The notes under the pieces were generated by a model that was not told where the DNA came from, did not search any database, and saw only the letters and a list, made by a program, of their open reading frames with translations. A DNA stretch of 64,000 bases from JAAYAY01 sp964563135 (GTDB lineage Bacteria > Planctomycetota > Planctomycetia > Pirellulales > Thermoguttaceae): contig CAZLWV010000003.1 of NCBI GenBank assembly GCA_964563135.1, positions 62,001 through 126,000 on the forward strand, read 5' to 3'. Position 1 is the stretch's first letter, and each line of letters begins with the position of its first letter. The position numbers were made by a program, and so were the translations under genes. Below are positions 19,447 through 28,730 of the stretch, one piece after another.

Positions 19447-19596
19447 GCAAGTCCTGCGAGCGGCGGCCACACGGCCAGCCAAGAACCTCCATATCACCTA
19501 CATTGCCCCGCCTTTCTTGCCGAATCGCCGAGACATTGCTACACTCACCCTGCTTTTCCCGCAAGCTGCAACGAGTGAGCGACAAGGAGGTCGCCC

Positions 19597-21206
19597 TTGC
19601 TGTCAAGATGGCCCATTCGCGTCAAGTTCCTGGTAAGCCTGGGACTTCTGCTCCTGTGTGTGCTCATACTGGCCGGGAGCGGCCTGTTGAGCACCCATCG
19701 GTACCGGAGCATCGTCAAGGGCTTGAGCTGGCGTTCCGAGGAACTCCCCTACGCCAGCAAACTCAGCGGCCACGTGGCCAATCTCCGCATCCTCCTCGGT
19801 GAGTTGCGGGGCCGGAGGGACAGCCGGTTTCCACCGCAGGACACGCAGACCGACGAGGTGGGGACGTTCTTCGTCCAACGGCAGTTCCAGGCCAGCCTGA
19901 ACGACATGGAAACGGCCCTGGCCGATTACCGGCAGCGGCTGGAACAGCACCTCGGCGCCGATTCCGAGATGGGAGACAACCATCGTGAGATGGAAACCGT
20001 CTCCAAGATCGAAACCAGCCTTGAACAGGTCGTCATCGCCCAGGGCGACCGAAACTGGACCCTCGATGGCGTGCAGATCGATCTGCTCAACGAGAAGCTC
20101 GCCGAACTGCAGCAGTTGACGGACGAGCTGCCCACCTACCTCTACGACCGCTTTGCCGGCTTCGCCGATTCGGAACGGAACCAGTACCGCACGATGATCG
20201 TGGGAACCTGGATTGCAGCCGGTTCGGCGGCGGCAATCTTCGCGCTGGTGGTCAACCTCTTCTATCGCTGGGTCTTCAGGCCCCTGCGAATGCTCATCGA
20301 GGGCTCACGATGCGTCGCGGCCGGGGATTTCGACTATCGCATCTACCTTCGGAGCGAGGACGAAATGTCGGAGCTGGCCGAGGCCATGAATGACATGACG
20401 CAGCGGTTCCAGGATATCCGCGACGACCTGGACCGGCAGGTTCGCGAACGCACCCGGCAGGTGGTTCGCAGCGAGCGTCTGGCGGGTGTGGGATTCCTAG
20501 CGGCCGGCGTGGCCCACGAAATCAACAATCCCCTCGCGTCGATCGCAATGTGCGCCGAGTCGCTGGAAAGCCGCCTGCTCGAGGATCAACTCGACGGCCG
20601 CGAGCCGGACCCGCTCACGCGGAAGTATCTGCAGATGATCCAGACAGAGGCCTTCCGCTGCAAGGAGATCACTGAGAAGCTCCTGGATTTCTCGCGTGTC
20701 GGCCCAACCAAGCGGCAGACCACGGTCCTCGGCGACGTGGTGGCCGGCGTGATCGACATGGTCCGCCATATCGGCAAGTACCAGCACAAGAAGATCCAGT
20801 TCCAGTCGGCCGAAGGAATTCTCGCTTCGGTCAACTCCCAGGAAATCAAGCAGGTCGTGCTCAACCTGCTGACCAACGCCCTGGACTGTGTGGAAGACGA
20901 GAAGGGTGTCGTCCAGATCGACCTGACCCGCCGGGACGGCTTTGCCGAGCTGAAATTCGTCGACAACGGATGCGGCATGTCCGAAGACGTGCTCGAGCAT
21001 GTCTTTGAGCCGTTCTTTACCCGCCGCGTGGTTGGCCAGGGAACNNNNNNNNNNGCCTGGGGCTTTCGATCACCCACCGCATCGTTTCCGATCATGGCGG
21101 AGAAATCGAGGCCCACAGCGATGGTCCCGGTCGGGGGGCAACCTTCTGCGTGCGGTTTCCCCTCGTTCTGGAAGAAAAAGACGTCAATTATCACCGAGCG
21201 GCATGA
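19597..21206 (+). CDS. Membrane sensor histidine kinase (interrupted by an N run)
   Basis: Sensor of a two-component system; the response regulator follows at once. From ATG 19597: membrane span (residues ~10-30), a ~165-residue sensor region, second span (~202-224), HAMP (~226-280), HisKA with His307 in VAHEINNPLASIAMC, and HATPase with NLLTNALDC, DNGCGMSEDV and FEPFFTRRVVGQGT. The run of ten N (21045-21054) sits inside the G2 box. The frame before and after is off by one base as written; adding exactly two bases in place of the N rebuilds G-T-G-L-G-L-S, so the gene is probably intact. The stop at 21204-21206 overlaps an ATG by the ATGA motif. Confidence 0.88.
21045..21054. other. Assembly gap of 10 N inside the histidine kinase gene
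   Basis: A run of ten unknown bases. The flanking coding frames require a true length of 2 modulo 3, and two bases are enough to complete the conserved TGLGLS box. The ten N are therefore a placeholder, not a measured length. Confidence 0.95.
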
Positions 21207-21226
21207 TCCACGGAAGGACAATTTCC

Positions 21227-22639
21227 ATGGCCGATGCGCCCCGCGAGAACAACAAGTCGGAACGGCGACCTGCCGGTTCCTCACTCAAGCTCCTGTTTGC
21301 CGACGACGAACACTCCCTCCAGGAACTCATGCGGCTGGAACTGCCGCGGATGGGGCACGAAGTGACGGTATGTCCCGACGGCGACAAGGCGGCCGCGGCG
21401 TTGGAACTCAACACCTACGACTGCATCCTCGTCGACCTCGACATGCCCGGACTGAACGGCATTCAGGTGATCGCCAAGGCCAAAGAGCTGTCGCCCGAGA
21501 CCGATGCGATCGTTCTCACGGGGAAGAGCTCCCTCGAATCGGCCATTGCCGCGCTTCGTTTCGGAGCTTTTGACTACCTCACCAAACCTTGCCGGCTGAT
21601 CGAGCTGCGGGCCGTGCTGCAGCGCGTGGCTGCAAAACGAGAGCTCACCAAGAAGTACCTCGCCCTCAAGCAGCGTCTCGAACGGCTCGAAGGCCGTTCC
21701 GATCTGGTCGGCGGTTCGCGCGGCATCAACGGTGTCCGCCAGCTCGTCGCCAAGGTGGCGCCCACCGATTCCACCGTCCTGATCCTCGGAGAAACGGGCA
21801 CCGGCAAGGAACTCGTGGCCAGAGCCCTCCACGACCAGAGCCTGCGGGCCGACCGCCCCTTTGTGCCGATCAACTGCGGAGCCCTTCCCGAGAACCTGAT
21901 CGAAAGCGAACTGTTCGGCCATCGAAAGGGCGCCTTCACCGGCGCCGACGAGCACCGCGTGGGCTTGTTCGAAGTGGCAGATGGCGGCACGCTGTTCCTC
22001 GACGAAATCGGTGAACTGCCCAAGGCTATGCAGGCCAAGCTGCTGCGGTTCCTGGAAAGCGGCGAGGTCCGCCGCGTGGGTGACAACGAACCGTTCACCT
22101 GCGATGTGCGGGTCGTCTGCGCCACCCACCGCCATCTGGACGAAATGGTCCGCAGCGGGGAATTCCGCGAGGACCTCTGGTACCGCATCAACACGTTCGA
22201 GATCCACCTGCCTCCGCTCCGCGACCGGATCGACGACATTGCGATCCTCGCTCGTCACCTGGCTGCACGCTATCGCCCCGGGATCACCGAGAACACGCTC
22301 GTGTTCTCGCCCGAAACGGTGCAGATCCTCCGGTCCCATACCTGGCCGGGAAACGTCCGAGAGCTGGCCAACGTCGTGGAACACGCAATGATCCTGGCCG
22401 ACGAACTGCCGATTCAACCCGAGCACCTGCCGAACCGTTTTGGCGCTCACACGCTTCGTGTGCCCGAGCCGGTCTTGGGCGAGCCGTGTACCTTGCGCGA
22501 GATGGAGCTGCAGGCGATCTCTGCGGCGCTCCAGCGCCACGACGGAAACAAGCCCAAGGTCGCCGACGAACTGGGAATCAGCCTCAAGACGCTCTACAAC
22601 AAGCTCAACCAGACAGCGGCGCTACAGAAGTCTGCATGA
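21227..22639 (+). CDS. Sigma-54-dependent response regulator (NtrC family)
   Basis: DNA-binding regulator that activates RNA polymerase carrying sigma-54, controlled by the upstream kinase. Domains: receiver (about residues 18-140) with acidic DDE, phospho-acceptor Asp70 in LVDLDMPG and Lys in DYLTKPC; AAA+ (about 155-385) with Walker A GETGTGKE, the sigma-54 contact loop ELFGHRKGAFTGA, Walker B GTLFLDEIGE and the R-finger region; C-terminal Fis-type helix-turn-helix (VADELGISLKTLYNKL). The start at 21227 has GGAAGGA about eight bases upstream; an ATG at 21203 that overlaps the kinase stop is the alternative. No target promoter is recognised. Confidence 0.93.
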   Translation: MADAPRENNKSERRPAGSSLKLLFADDEHSLQELMRLELPRMGHEVTVCPDGDKAAAALELNTYDCILVDLDMPGLNGIQVIAKAKELSPETDAIVLTGKSSLESAIAALRFGAFDYLTKPCRLIELRAVLQRVAAKRELTKKYLALKQRLERLEGRSDLVGGSRGINGVRQLVAKVAPTDSTVLILGETGTGKELVARALHDQSLRADRPFVPINCGALPENLIESELFGHRKGAFTGADEHRVGLFEVADGGTLFLDEIGELPKAMQAKLLRFLESGEVRRVGDNEPFTCDVRVVCATHRHLDEMVRSGEFREDLWYRINTFEIHLPPLRDRIDDIAILARHLAARYRPGITENTLVFSPETVQILRSHTWPGNVRELANVVEHAMILADELPIQPEHLPNRFGAHTLRVPEPVLGEPCTLREMELQAISAALQRHDGNKPKVADELGISLKTLYNKLNQTAALQKSA

Positions 22640-22741
22640 GGTCTCGCTCCCGTGCCACCGCTGGCTTGCCCGGCAGTCTTGATGCGAGATTCGACCGGCG
22701 GCCGGGTGGTGCACGTGATCTTAGCTGCAACACCCTGCCAC

Positions 22742-22840
22742 TGGCGCCTGCACAGTCGATCCACGAGAACAACGGGCCGAAGCGCGGCTTCTGCGGCCTC
22801 CCCTTCGGTGACCGCAGGCGATTGGCCTGCAGACATCAAT
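22742..22840 (+). repeat. Dispersed repeat family 1, copy E
   Basis: Most divergent copy, between the response regulator and the convergent PfkB gene. It retains CCTGCACAGTC, CACGAG, GGGCCGAAGCGCGGCTTCTGCGGCC and GCAGACATCAATGG. GGCCGAAGCGCGGCTTC is nearly self-complementary. Its right end covers the stop codon of the PfkB gene (22836-22838). Confidence 0.55.
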
Positions 22841-23888
22841 GGTTTTGCGACTGCCACACCTGCAGTCTTTCTCGCACCTGGCCGCGACTGGCCGTCCCCG
22901 TGGTGGCCAATTGCTGCACCGTAATCGAGGCCACGAGATTTCCTACCAGAGCCGCTTCCGGCAGCGAGGCGCCGGCACACAAAGCGGCCACGGCACCGGC
23001 CGTCGCGCTGTCCCCGGCCCCGGTCGGATCGATGGGACCCGACACGGTCACGCCCGGAACCAGCGTCGGCTCGGGATCGGTCACATACATCCCGTGGCAA
23101 CCTCGCGTCACGCACAGCGGAGCCCCCGTCTCCGCTCGCAAGACGGCCGTAGCCTCGAGCAGCCGCTGCACATCGATCTCCTCGCCCGGCGGCGGGTTCT
23201 CCATCCCCACCGCCTCGAACTGGTTCGCCTTGATCGTAACACCGCGAAACCTCCGAATCCGCAGACGGCTGTCGGCCCAGAAGAGCACGCTGGGCCACCG
23301 CCCGGCGCGATCGGCAATCTCGTTGCGGACCCTGGTCGTAACGACGCCGCACTCCGCCTCTTCCACTTGATCCAGCACGATCACGGCATCCACAGCGGGA
23401 AGCAGTACGTCCAACGACTCGAGGATCGCTTGCTCGAGAGCCTCGTCGGTGGAGCGTCGGTTTTTCGTGTCGTAGCGGTTGTGTTCCCCTTCCAGGCCGG
23501 GCGCATCCAGATCGCGAGGCTTCAAGTAGGTGGGCGTGCGACGTCGCGGGGCAATGTGGAGATGCTCGCAGTCGCAGCCAAGGGCGGCGAGCCCTTTCCG
23601 AAGGTCGTAGCCTTCCCCGTCTTCGCCGCAGAACCCGATGGCGTGCAGCGAGCCGGCGTTCAGCGCCGCCAGATTGCAGACCACCGTTCCGGCGGCTCCC
23701 GGGCTGTGGCAGATGTCGACCACCTGGTGCGCCGTCTTGCCGGTCTCGATACTCACCTCCGCCTTCGCGGGGTCCACGTGAAGATACTTGTCGAGAAAAA
23801 AATCTCCCAGAACGGCGATCCGCAGCCGGTCGAAAGCCGAGAGAATCGAGTCCAGCCGTTCCGCCGACATGGTCGTCAGGGTGTTCAT
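22836..23888 (-). CDS. PfkB-family carbohydrate kinase
   Basis: ATP-dependent sugar kinase of the ribokinase fold. It starts at ATG 23888, whose first bases overlap the upstream HAD stop as ATGA. The N-terminal block IAVLGDFFLDKYLHVDP and the substrate-side PGAAGTVVCNLAALNAG resemble the heptose 7-phosphate kinase (HldE/RfaE) branch. The C-terminal DPTGAGDSATAGAVAALCAG holds the catalytic Asp and anion hole. Length 350 aa is normal. With the coupled phosphatase it may form a kinase/phosphatase pair in sugar phosphate metabolism, perhaps heptose activation, but the substrate is not decided by the sequence. Its last codons lie in repeat copy E. Confidence 0.82.
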   Translation of the reverse strand: MNTLTTMSAERLDSILSAFDRLRIAVLGDFFLDKYLHVDPAKAEVSIETGKTAHQVVDICHSPGAAGTVVCNLAALNAGSLHAIGFCGEDGEGYDLRKGLAALGCDCEHLHIAPRRRTPTYLKPRDLDAPGLEGEHNRYDTKNRRSTDEALEQAILESLDVLLPAVDAVIVLDQVEEAECGVVTTRVRNEIADRAGRWPSVLFWADSRLRIRRFRGVTIKANQFEAVGMENPPPGEEIDVQRLLEATAVLRAETGAPLCVTRGCHGMYVTDPEPTLVPGVTVSGPIDPTGAGDSATAGAVAALCAGASLPEAALVGNLVASITVQQLATTGTASRGQVRERLQVWQSQNH

Positions 23889-24789
23889 CGTACGGCCGGC
23901 TCCTCGTTCCACAGATAGGCGATCAGGGCAGGGGCGTCCTGGTAGTCGGGGATCACCACATCGGCGCCCACTCCCAGCAGCCGTTTCCGCTTCCAGGGAT
24001 CCGGGCGGCCGCTCCGTCCGGCTTCGTCGCTCGCCACCGCCACCGCCGTGCCCCCGGCCTCCTTGATGTTCATGATCTCCACGTATCCATCGCCAAACCC
24101 CACCAGGCGACTCCCGTCAACTCCGTTCTCCTGGAGAATCCGCTGAATCACCATGGCCTTCGAGAAGGTCTTGAAGTCGTCGACGGCCCCATACACGTGA
24201 GAGCCGAAGTACTTGTCGAGGCCGAGCAGTTCCACTTCTTCGCGAACGTAGTGCTCGTCGGTGCCGCTGGCCAGGTACAGCCTGGCACCGCGCTGGCGCA
24301 GACCATCCAGCAATGCAAACGAGTGCGGAACGAGCATGTCGGCCGGCATGGCCTGCCCCGTTCGCAGGGCCTCGCGCCGTCCCTCGATCCGCCGCATCAG
24401 GCGGCTGTGGTAACAATTCTTGTACGCGATCGGCTCCAGCGGGCGGCCCCCGCGCTGCCGGATCTCTTCGGCCAGGCGGATCATCTGGTAGATCGTCTGC
24501 TTGCNNNNNNNNNNTCCATGACGAAGTTGCTGGCCAGGAAGTGCAGTTCTTCAGCCGTCTCGGAAGTGCCCGTCTCCCGGAGAAACTCGACCATCATCGG
24601 CACCATCACTTCGGGCCAGCCTTCGCGAATGAGGCTCAGTGTGCCGTCGAAATCGAAGACAACATGTTGCGGAGGAAGGCAGGCCGTACGGCCACGCGCC
24701 AATTCGATCTGAGTGCCCGGCAGGAAGCCGAGGGTCTCGTCGCAGGAGACAGTGGCTTGGTAGTCCGCTTCGTGGGATGTTTCGCTCAT
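23885..24789 (-). CDS. HAD-superfamily hydrolase (interrupted by an N run)
   Basis: Probable sugar-phosphate phosphatase. From ATG 24789 the HAD motif I is VVFDFDGTLSL (nucleophile Asp), motif II LYLASGTDE, and motif III/IV includes KAMVIQRIL and GFGDGYVEI. A cap region lies between motifs I and II. The ten N (24505-24514) split the gene. The frames on either side rejoin when the gap length is 2 modulo 3; eight bases would give FVM-x-x-x-G-KQTIYQM, a common HAD stretch. The stop overlaps the PfkB start (ATGA), indicating translational coupling. An N-terminal ~40-residue extension precedes motif I. Confidence 0.82.
24505..24514. other. Assembly gap of 10 N inside the HAD gene
   Basis: Ten unknown bases between the two halves of one HAD coding sequence. 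The flanking frames need 2, 5 or 8 bases, not 10, so the length is a placeholder. Confidence 0.95.
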
Positions 24790-25172
24790 CGGTCTGGAAT
24801 CTTCTCGCTCAAATATCGGCTTTCGGGTTCTCGCTGCCGGCACTCCGCGGTGTTGGGCCGGCCAAACTAAAGTCCCTCGTCCGCGGGACGGAGCCTCCCG
24901 GACGCCAGTCCGGCCACTGGCCAACGAGGCTGTCCGCCCTCCAGTTCAGCAGGAGCACCGCCCGGTTTCTCGGGCAGCCGCAATTGCCGAACCGAACCCC
25001 GAAACACGGGAAAACACGGTTATCGCGGTTCCTGGCGGGCCCAGAAGCGCCGTATCACCGGCATCAGGCCTGCATGGCCAATGAATGTCTCCCACGGCCT
25101 TGGAGGCTGCAGAACCGGCCGTCCTCGCCCGATTTGCGAAGGAAAAGGAGCATTGGCTGCCTCGGTACCAGT

Positions 25173-25272
25173 GATTGACGCCTGCGCAGTCAGTGCACGA
25201 GGGCAACCGGCGGAAGTCCGGCCGTTTGCCGCCTCCCGTTGGGCCGCCATGAGCAGCTTCCTGCAAACATCA
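25173..25272 (+). repeat. Dispersed repeat family 1, copy B
   Basis: Best-preserved copy with C. It reads GATTGACGCCTGCGCAGTC, GTGCACGAGGGC, GGCGGAAGTCCGGCC and GCCGCCTCCCGTTGGG, ending CTGCAAACATCAAT. GGCGG and CCGCC can pair. It lies in the 635-bp space upstream of both the HAD gene (minus) and the Cys-rich gene (plus); the remainder of that space shows no gene. Confidence 0.75.
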
Positions 25273-25424
25273 ATAATGTTCATGTTTTGCGTCGCCATTG
25301 CAAGCCCTTGACTTCCGAATCTCCGTTCGAAGAATTCTCCCAACGCTCAAGGGCGCGAGGCAAACCACGCCCGTCGCCAGGTGCAGCAAAGACTGGAAAA
25401 CCCCTTCGCCAACAAGGAGTCTCA

Positions 25425-25853
25425 ATGATTCGACCTCTTCTCCCCGTCGCGTTTGTCCTGGGCCTTGCTGTGATTGCCGGGATTCTCCTGGCACAAAACG
25501 CCGCATTCAGCGGATCGGATCCAAAGCCAGCCGGCGTCTCAACGGCCGCGGCAGGCGAAGGCTGCTGCGGGAAGATCCATGCAGAAGAGACTGGGGTGGT
25601 CGCCGCCGCCCCTGATTCGGGGTGTTGTAGTGCCAAGGCGGCGTGCAGGGAAGCGCAGTGCCCATCGATGGCTTTCGCCTCGCTGGCCGAGCAGAACAAC
25701 ACCGCTGCGGACAACAGTGTCGATGCCTGTCAACAGGGATCGAGCCCCTCAGGTAGCGGCTGTTGTTCCGGTGCAGAGGGGCAAGTCGCCCCGGAAGAGT
25801 CCCAGGAGACTCCCCCTTCGCCCAGCAATAGGGCGTCTGCGGACACAGAATAG
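25425..25853 (+). CDS. Secreted or membrane-anchored Cys-rich hypothetical protein
   Basis: A 142-residue protein of unknown function, not recognised as a known family. AAGGAG at 25413 lies seven bases before the ATG at 25425. An N-terminal hydrophobic segment (about residues 5-23, LLPVAFVLGLAVIAGILLA) acts as signal or anchor. The mature part has nine cysteines, six as three Gly-Cys-Cys motifs at about residues 46-48, 66-68 and 112-114, plus Cys74, Cys79 and Cys102. The spacers are Ala-, Ser- and Gly-rich and look disordered. Paired cysteines suggest metal binding or disulphides; both are inference. No metal-transport or redox gene is adjacent. Confidence 0.65.
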   Translation: MIRPLLPVAFVLGLAVIAGILLAQNAAFSGSDPKPAGVSTAAAGEGCCGKIHAEETGVVAAAPDSGCCSAKAACREAQCPSMAFASLAEQNNTAADNSVDACQQGSSPSGSGCCSGAEGQVAPEESQETPPSPSNRASADTE

Positions 25854-26716
25854 GGGCCAACTGCTGATCGAGATTCTTCACCGCAGGCAACCTGAAGATA
25901 CTCGTCTGGCCCTGTCCCGGGACCACCAGGCAGGCCTCCCACCCACGGCGTTTGCTGCGGCAGGACTCTTGGGATTGACTCCGAAACACCTGTCAGTCCG
26001 GACACTCGGTCACTCGAGTTGAGGACTGACGTTTATCCGACGGCCTTTTCGTCCCCTCCCGGTTGTGGCCGCGTTGAGAAAGGAGTTTCCAACGCGGCCC
26101 CTTCTTGCGCCGGCGGCGCAACTGTCCCCAAAATGTCTTTGCCTCTCCCGGCAAGGGACAAGCTTCGGTAGGCCGCCGAAGCCCACCAAGCACACACCGC
26201 CGCGTCCGACCAGGGTTCGGCAAACCGGCAGGAATCCGTCAGCCGGATTTCCTCGTCTGCCAAGAGACCCGGTTCCCGGGAAGGTAACGCACCGAAGTGT
26301 CCCCCATGTCCTGACCGCTCCGTTCCACCATCGATACTGCAGCCAATCCCCTTCCCCTATCACCAAATGGGGATTTGTGCCACCCCTCTACCGTAGGATG
26401 CGGCTGGTTCGAAATCTTGCTCCGTCTAGTTGTTCCAGGACCGCGAGCGATTGTTTCCTTCGGGTACCGATCGCAGGTACCGGCAGGATTTCTGGGATTG
26501 GCGCTGGAGGGTTCCTGCGGCGCGCGGCTGCCCTGTGCTCGTGGGGATCGGCCTTTTGCGCCATCCCCAGCGGCACTTCTCCAACGCACCCAGCCGCGGG
26601 ATCGCCTCAAGGAGGGGGAGAAGTGGTCTTGAGTCTCTACCTCACCCCCAGGTATCATCCGCCGCCCATGCTGGCTCTATTTCGCGAACCTCCTTGTCTC
26701 CGAAGGACCGCTCCGG
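25854..26716. other. Long intergenic stretch with no supported gene
   Basis: 863 bp. Open frames here lack family motifs, good start context or a plausible protein composition (Pro/Arg/Ser-rich translation on both strands). I see no tRNA fold, riboswitch core or terminator-like hairpin with a T-run. It may carry the promoter of the glycan cluster that starts at 26717. Confidence 0.5.
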
Positions 26717-28024
26717 ATGCGCATAGTGTATCTTCACCAGTACTTCGTCACGCCCGAGATGGCGGGCGGCACGCGCTCCTACGAAATGGCGCGGCGTCTG
26801 GTGGCGGCCGGCCATGAGGTCCACATGGTGACAACGCAACGATCGGGCGAGGGGCACGACTGGACGGAGACCGAAGAGGCCGGCATCCGCGTCCATTGGT
26901 GTCCGGTGGCGTACTCGCACGAGATGAGCTTTCGCCGCAGGATTCGATCATTTCTGGAGTTCTCCTGGCGTGCAGCCCACCGAGCCGCCAGGATTCCCTG
27001 CGACGTCCTATTCGCCACGAGTACCCCCCTGACGATAGCCCTTCCGGCCGCCTACGGCGCCTGGCGGCAGAAGGCACCCTTCGTGTTTGAGGTTCGCGAT
27101 CTGTGGCCCGAAACGCCGGTTGCCGTGGGAGCCTTGCGGCGCCGACTGCCGATCGCGTTGGCCCGCGGTCTGGAACGATTCGCTTATGCCCGCGCCTCTC
27201 ACGTCGTTGCCCTGTCGCCAGACATGAAGGATGGAGTGGTCTCGACGGGCTATCCGGCAGACTGTGTGTCGGTCATCCCCAACAGTTGCGATCTGGCGCT
27301 GTTTGGGGTCCCCCCCGAGGAAGGTCAGAGATTCCGACAGGAGCATGCCTGGCTCCAGGACCGGCCTCTGGTCGTCTACACCGGCACGCTGGGCTTGGTC
27401 AATGGGGTCGACTATCTGGCCCGGCTCGCCGCAGTCGTGGCTCGCCGTGACACCGAGGTGCGATTCCTCGTGATCGGCGATGGCCGGGAACGCGACAAGG
27501 TGCGAAAGACCGCCTCGGACCTCGACGTGCTGGGGCACAACTTCTTTGTGTTCGACTCGGTTCCAAAACGCCAGATCCCGACCATCCTGTCGGCGGCCGA
27601 CATCGCCACGTCGACCGTCATCGACCGCAAACCGCTCTGGGCCAACTCGGCCAACAAGGTGTTCGACGCGTTGGCGGCGGGACGGCCGATTGCCATCAAT
27701 CACGAGGGATGGCTGGCCGACATGATTCGCCAGTCCGGCGGTGGACTGGTTCTCGACATCGGCGATATGGAAGTCGCCGCCCGGGAACTTGTCGCGATGC
27801 TGCACAATCCGGTCCGGATGGAGAAAGCTCGTGAGGCAGCCGCACGGGTGGCCCGCAGACAATTCGATCGAGAGATGCTCGCCCAGAAGCTCGAAGCCGT
27901 GATCCGTGCGGTGGGGGAGCGGCGCAGTGGGCGGGTGGCGATCGATGATATCGTACAGCCGGCGATACTTCCCTTCGGCACGGCCCATGCCGAACAGTCC
28001 GCCGAAGGCCGAAGGGCGGCCTGA
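26717..28024 (+). CDS. Glycosyltransferase family 4 (WcaI-like)
   Basis: Probably adds a sugar to a lipid-linked glycan on the cytoplasmic side. The N-terminal Rossmann half begins MRIVYLHQYFVTPEMAGGTRSYEMARRL, typical of the WcaI/GT4 branch. Conserved blocks include FVFEVRDLWPETP, then IPNSCDLALF, YTGTLGLVNGVDYL and a C-terminal nucleotide-sugar binding region ANKVFDALAAGRPIAINHEGW. Length 435 aa fits. The following sugar transferase and DegT aminotransferase lie close on the same strand, so the three probably build one surface or protein-linked glycan containing an amino sugar. Confidence 0.88.
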   Translation: MRIVYLHQYFVTPEMAGGTRSYEMARRLVAAGHEVHMVTTQRSGEGHDWTETEEAGIRVHWCPVAYSHEMSFRRRIRSFLEFSWRAAHRAARIPCDVLFATSTPLTIALPAAYGAWRQKAPFVFEVRDLWPETPVAVGALRRRLPIALARGLERFAYARASHVVALSPDMKDGVVSTGYPADCVSVIPNSCDLALFGVPPEEGQRFRQEHAWLQDRPLVVYTGTLGLVNGVDYLARLAAVVARRDTEVRFLVIGDGRERDKVRKTASDLDVLGHNFFVFDSVPKRQIPTILSAADIATSTVIDRKPLWANSANKVFDALAAGRPIAINHEGWLADMIRQSGGGLVLDIGDMEVAARELVAMLHNPVRMEKAREAAARVARRQFDREMLAQKLEAVIRAVGERRSGRVAIDDIVQPAILPFGTAHAEQSAEGRRAA

Positions 28025-28040
28025 ACTCCTGGCCCTGTGT

Positions 28041-28730
28041 ATGCACGTTCTTTCCGTAACGGACAAATCGATGAAGGAAGCGATCCAACCCGATGTTGCC
28101 GCTCGATGCAAGCGACTGCTCGACCTCGTGGGTGCGACGGTACTGCTGATCGGTCTGGCCCCGGTGCTGGCTGCGGTTGCGCTGGCGGTCCGGCTGTGCC
28201 TGGGGCGTCCGATTCTCTTTTTCCAGAAACGTGCGGGACTCAACGGCCAGCTCTTCACCATCTGGAAATTCCGGTCGATGCTCGATGCCGTGGATTTCGC
28301 AGGACGCCCGCTTCCCGACGACAAGCGGTTGACCGGTTTCGGGCAACTGCTGCGGAAGACGAGCCTGGATGAACTGCCTCAATTGGCCAACGTGCTCCGC
28401 GGCGAGATGAGCCTCGTGGGGCCCCGCCCCCTCGTACCCCAGTATCTCGACCGTTACACGCCCGAACAAGCCAGGCGCCACGAGGTTCTTCCCGGCATCA
28501 CAGGCTGGAGCCAGGTGCGCGGACGGAACGCGCTCACCTGGGAGGAGAAGTTCAGGCTGGATGTCTGGTACGTGGATCACCACAATCTTCGTCTGGATTT
28601 CTACATCCTTCTGCAGACGATCGTGACCACTCTGCGCTGCGATGGTATTTCACATGACGGAAACGCCACGATGCCCGAATTCCTGGGCACGAAGTTCCAG
28701 TCGAATGACGCAATAAGGAAGGCTGCTTGA
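28041..28730 (+). CDS. Undecaprenyl-phosphate sugar transferase (PglC/WbaP catalytic type)
   Basis: Monotopic phosphoglycosyltransferase that loads the first sugar phosphate onto undecaprenyl phosphate. One N-terminal hydrophobic re-entrant segment (about residues 22-45, LLDLVGATVLLIGLAPVLAAV) is followed by the catalytic core: ILFFQKRAGLNGQLF, WKFRSM, the Asp-Glu dyad in TSLDELPQLANVLRGEMSLVGPRP, and PGITGWSQVRGRN. The ATG at 28041 is chosen; 28071 is an alternative. It starts 16 bp after the glycosyltransferase and its stop overlaps the next start by one base (TGATG), consistent with a coupled operon. Length of 229 aa fits the short PglC type. Confidence 0.9.
   Translation: MHVLSVTDKSMKEAIQPDVAARCKRLLDLVGATVLLIGLAPVLAAVALAVRLCLGRPILFFQKRAGLNGQLFTIWKFRSMLDAVDFAGRPLPDDKRLTGFGQLLRKTSLDELPQLANVLRGEMSLVGPRPLVPQYLDRYTPEQARRHEVLPGITGWSQVRGRNALTWEEKFRLDVWYVDHHNLRLDFYILLQTIVTTLRCDGISHDGNATMPEFLGTKFQSNDAIRKAA

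Noticed and set aside
21281..22540. A 419-codon open frame opposite the response regulator
   Set aside because: No domain; the plus strand encodes a complete NtrC-type protein.
25310..25345. TTGACT as a -35 box upstream of the Cys-rich gene
   Set aside because: No matching -10 hexamer at 16-18 bp.
26065..26817. A 250-codon Pro/Arg-rich frame before the glycosyltransferase
   Set aside because: Low-complexity translation that overlaps the real gene's start in another frame.
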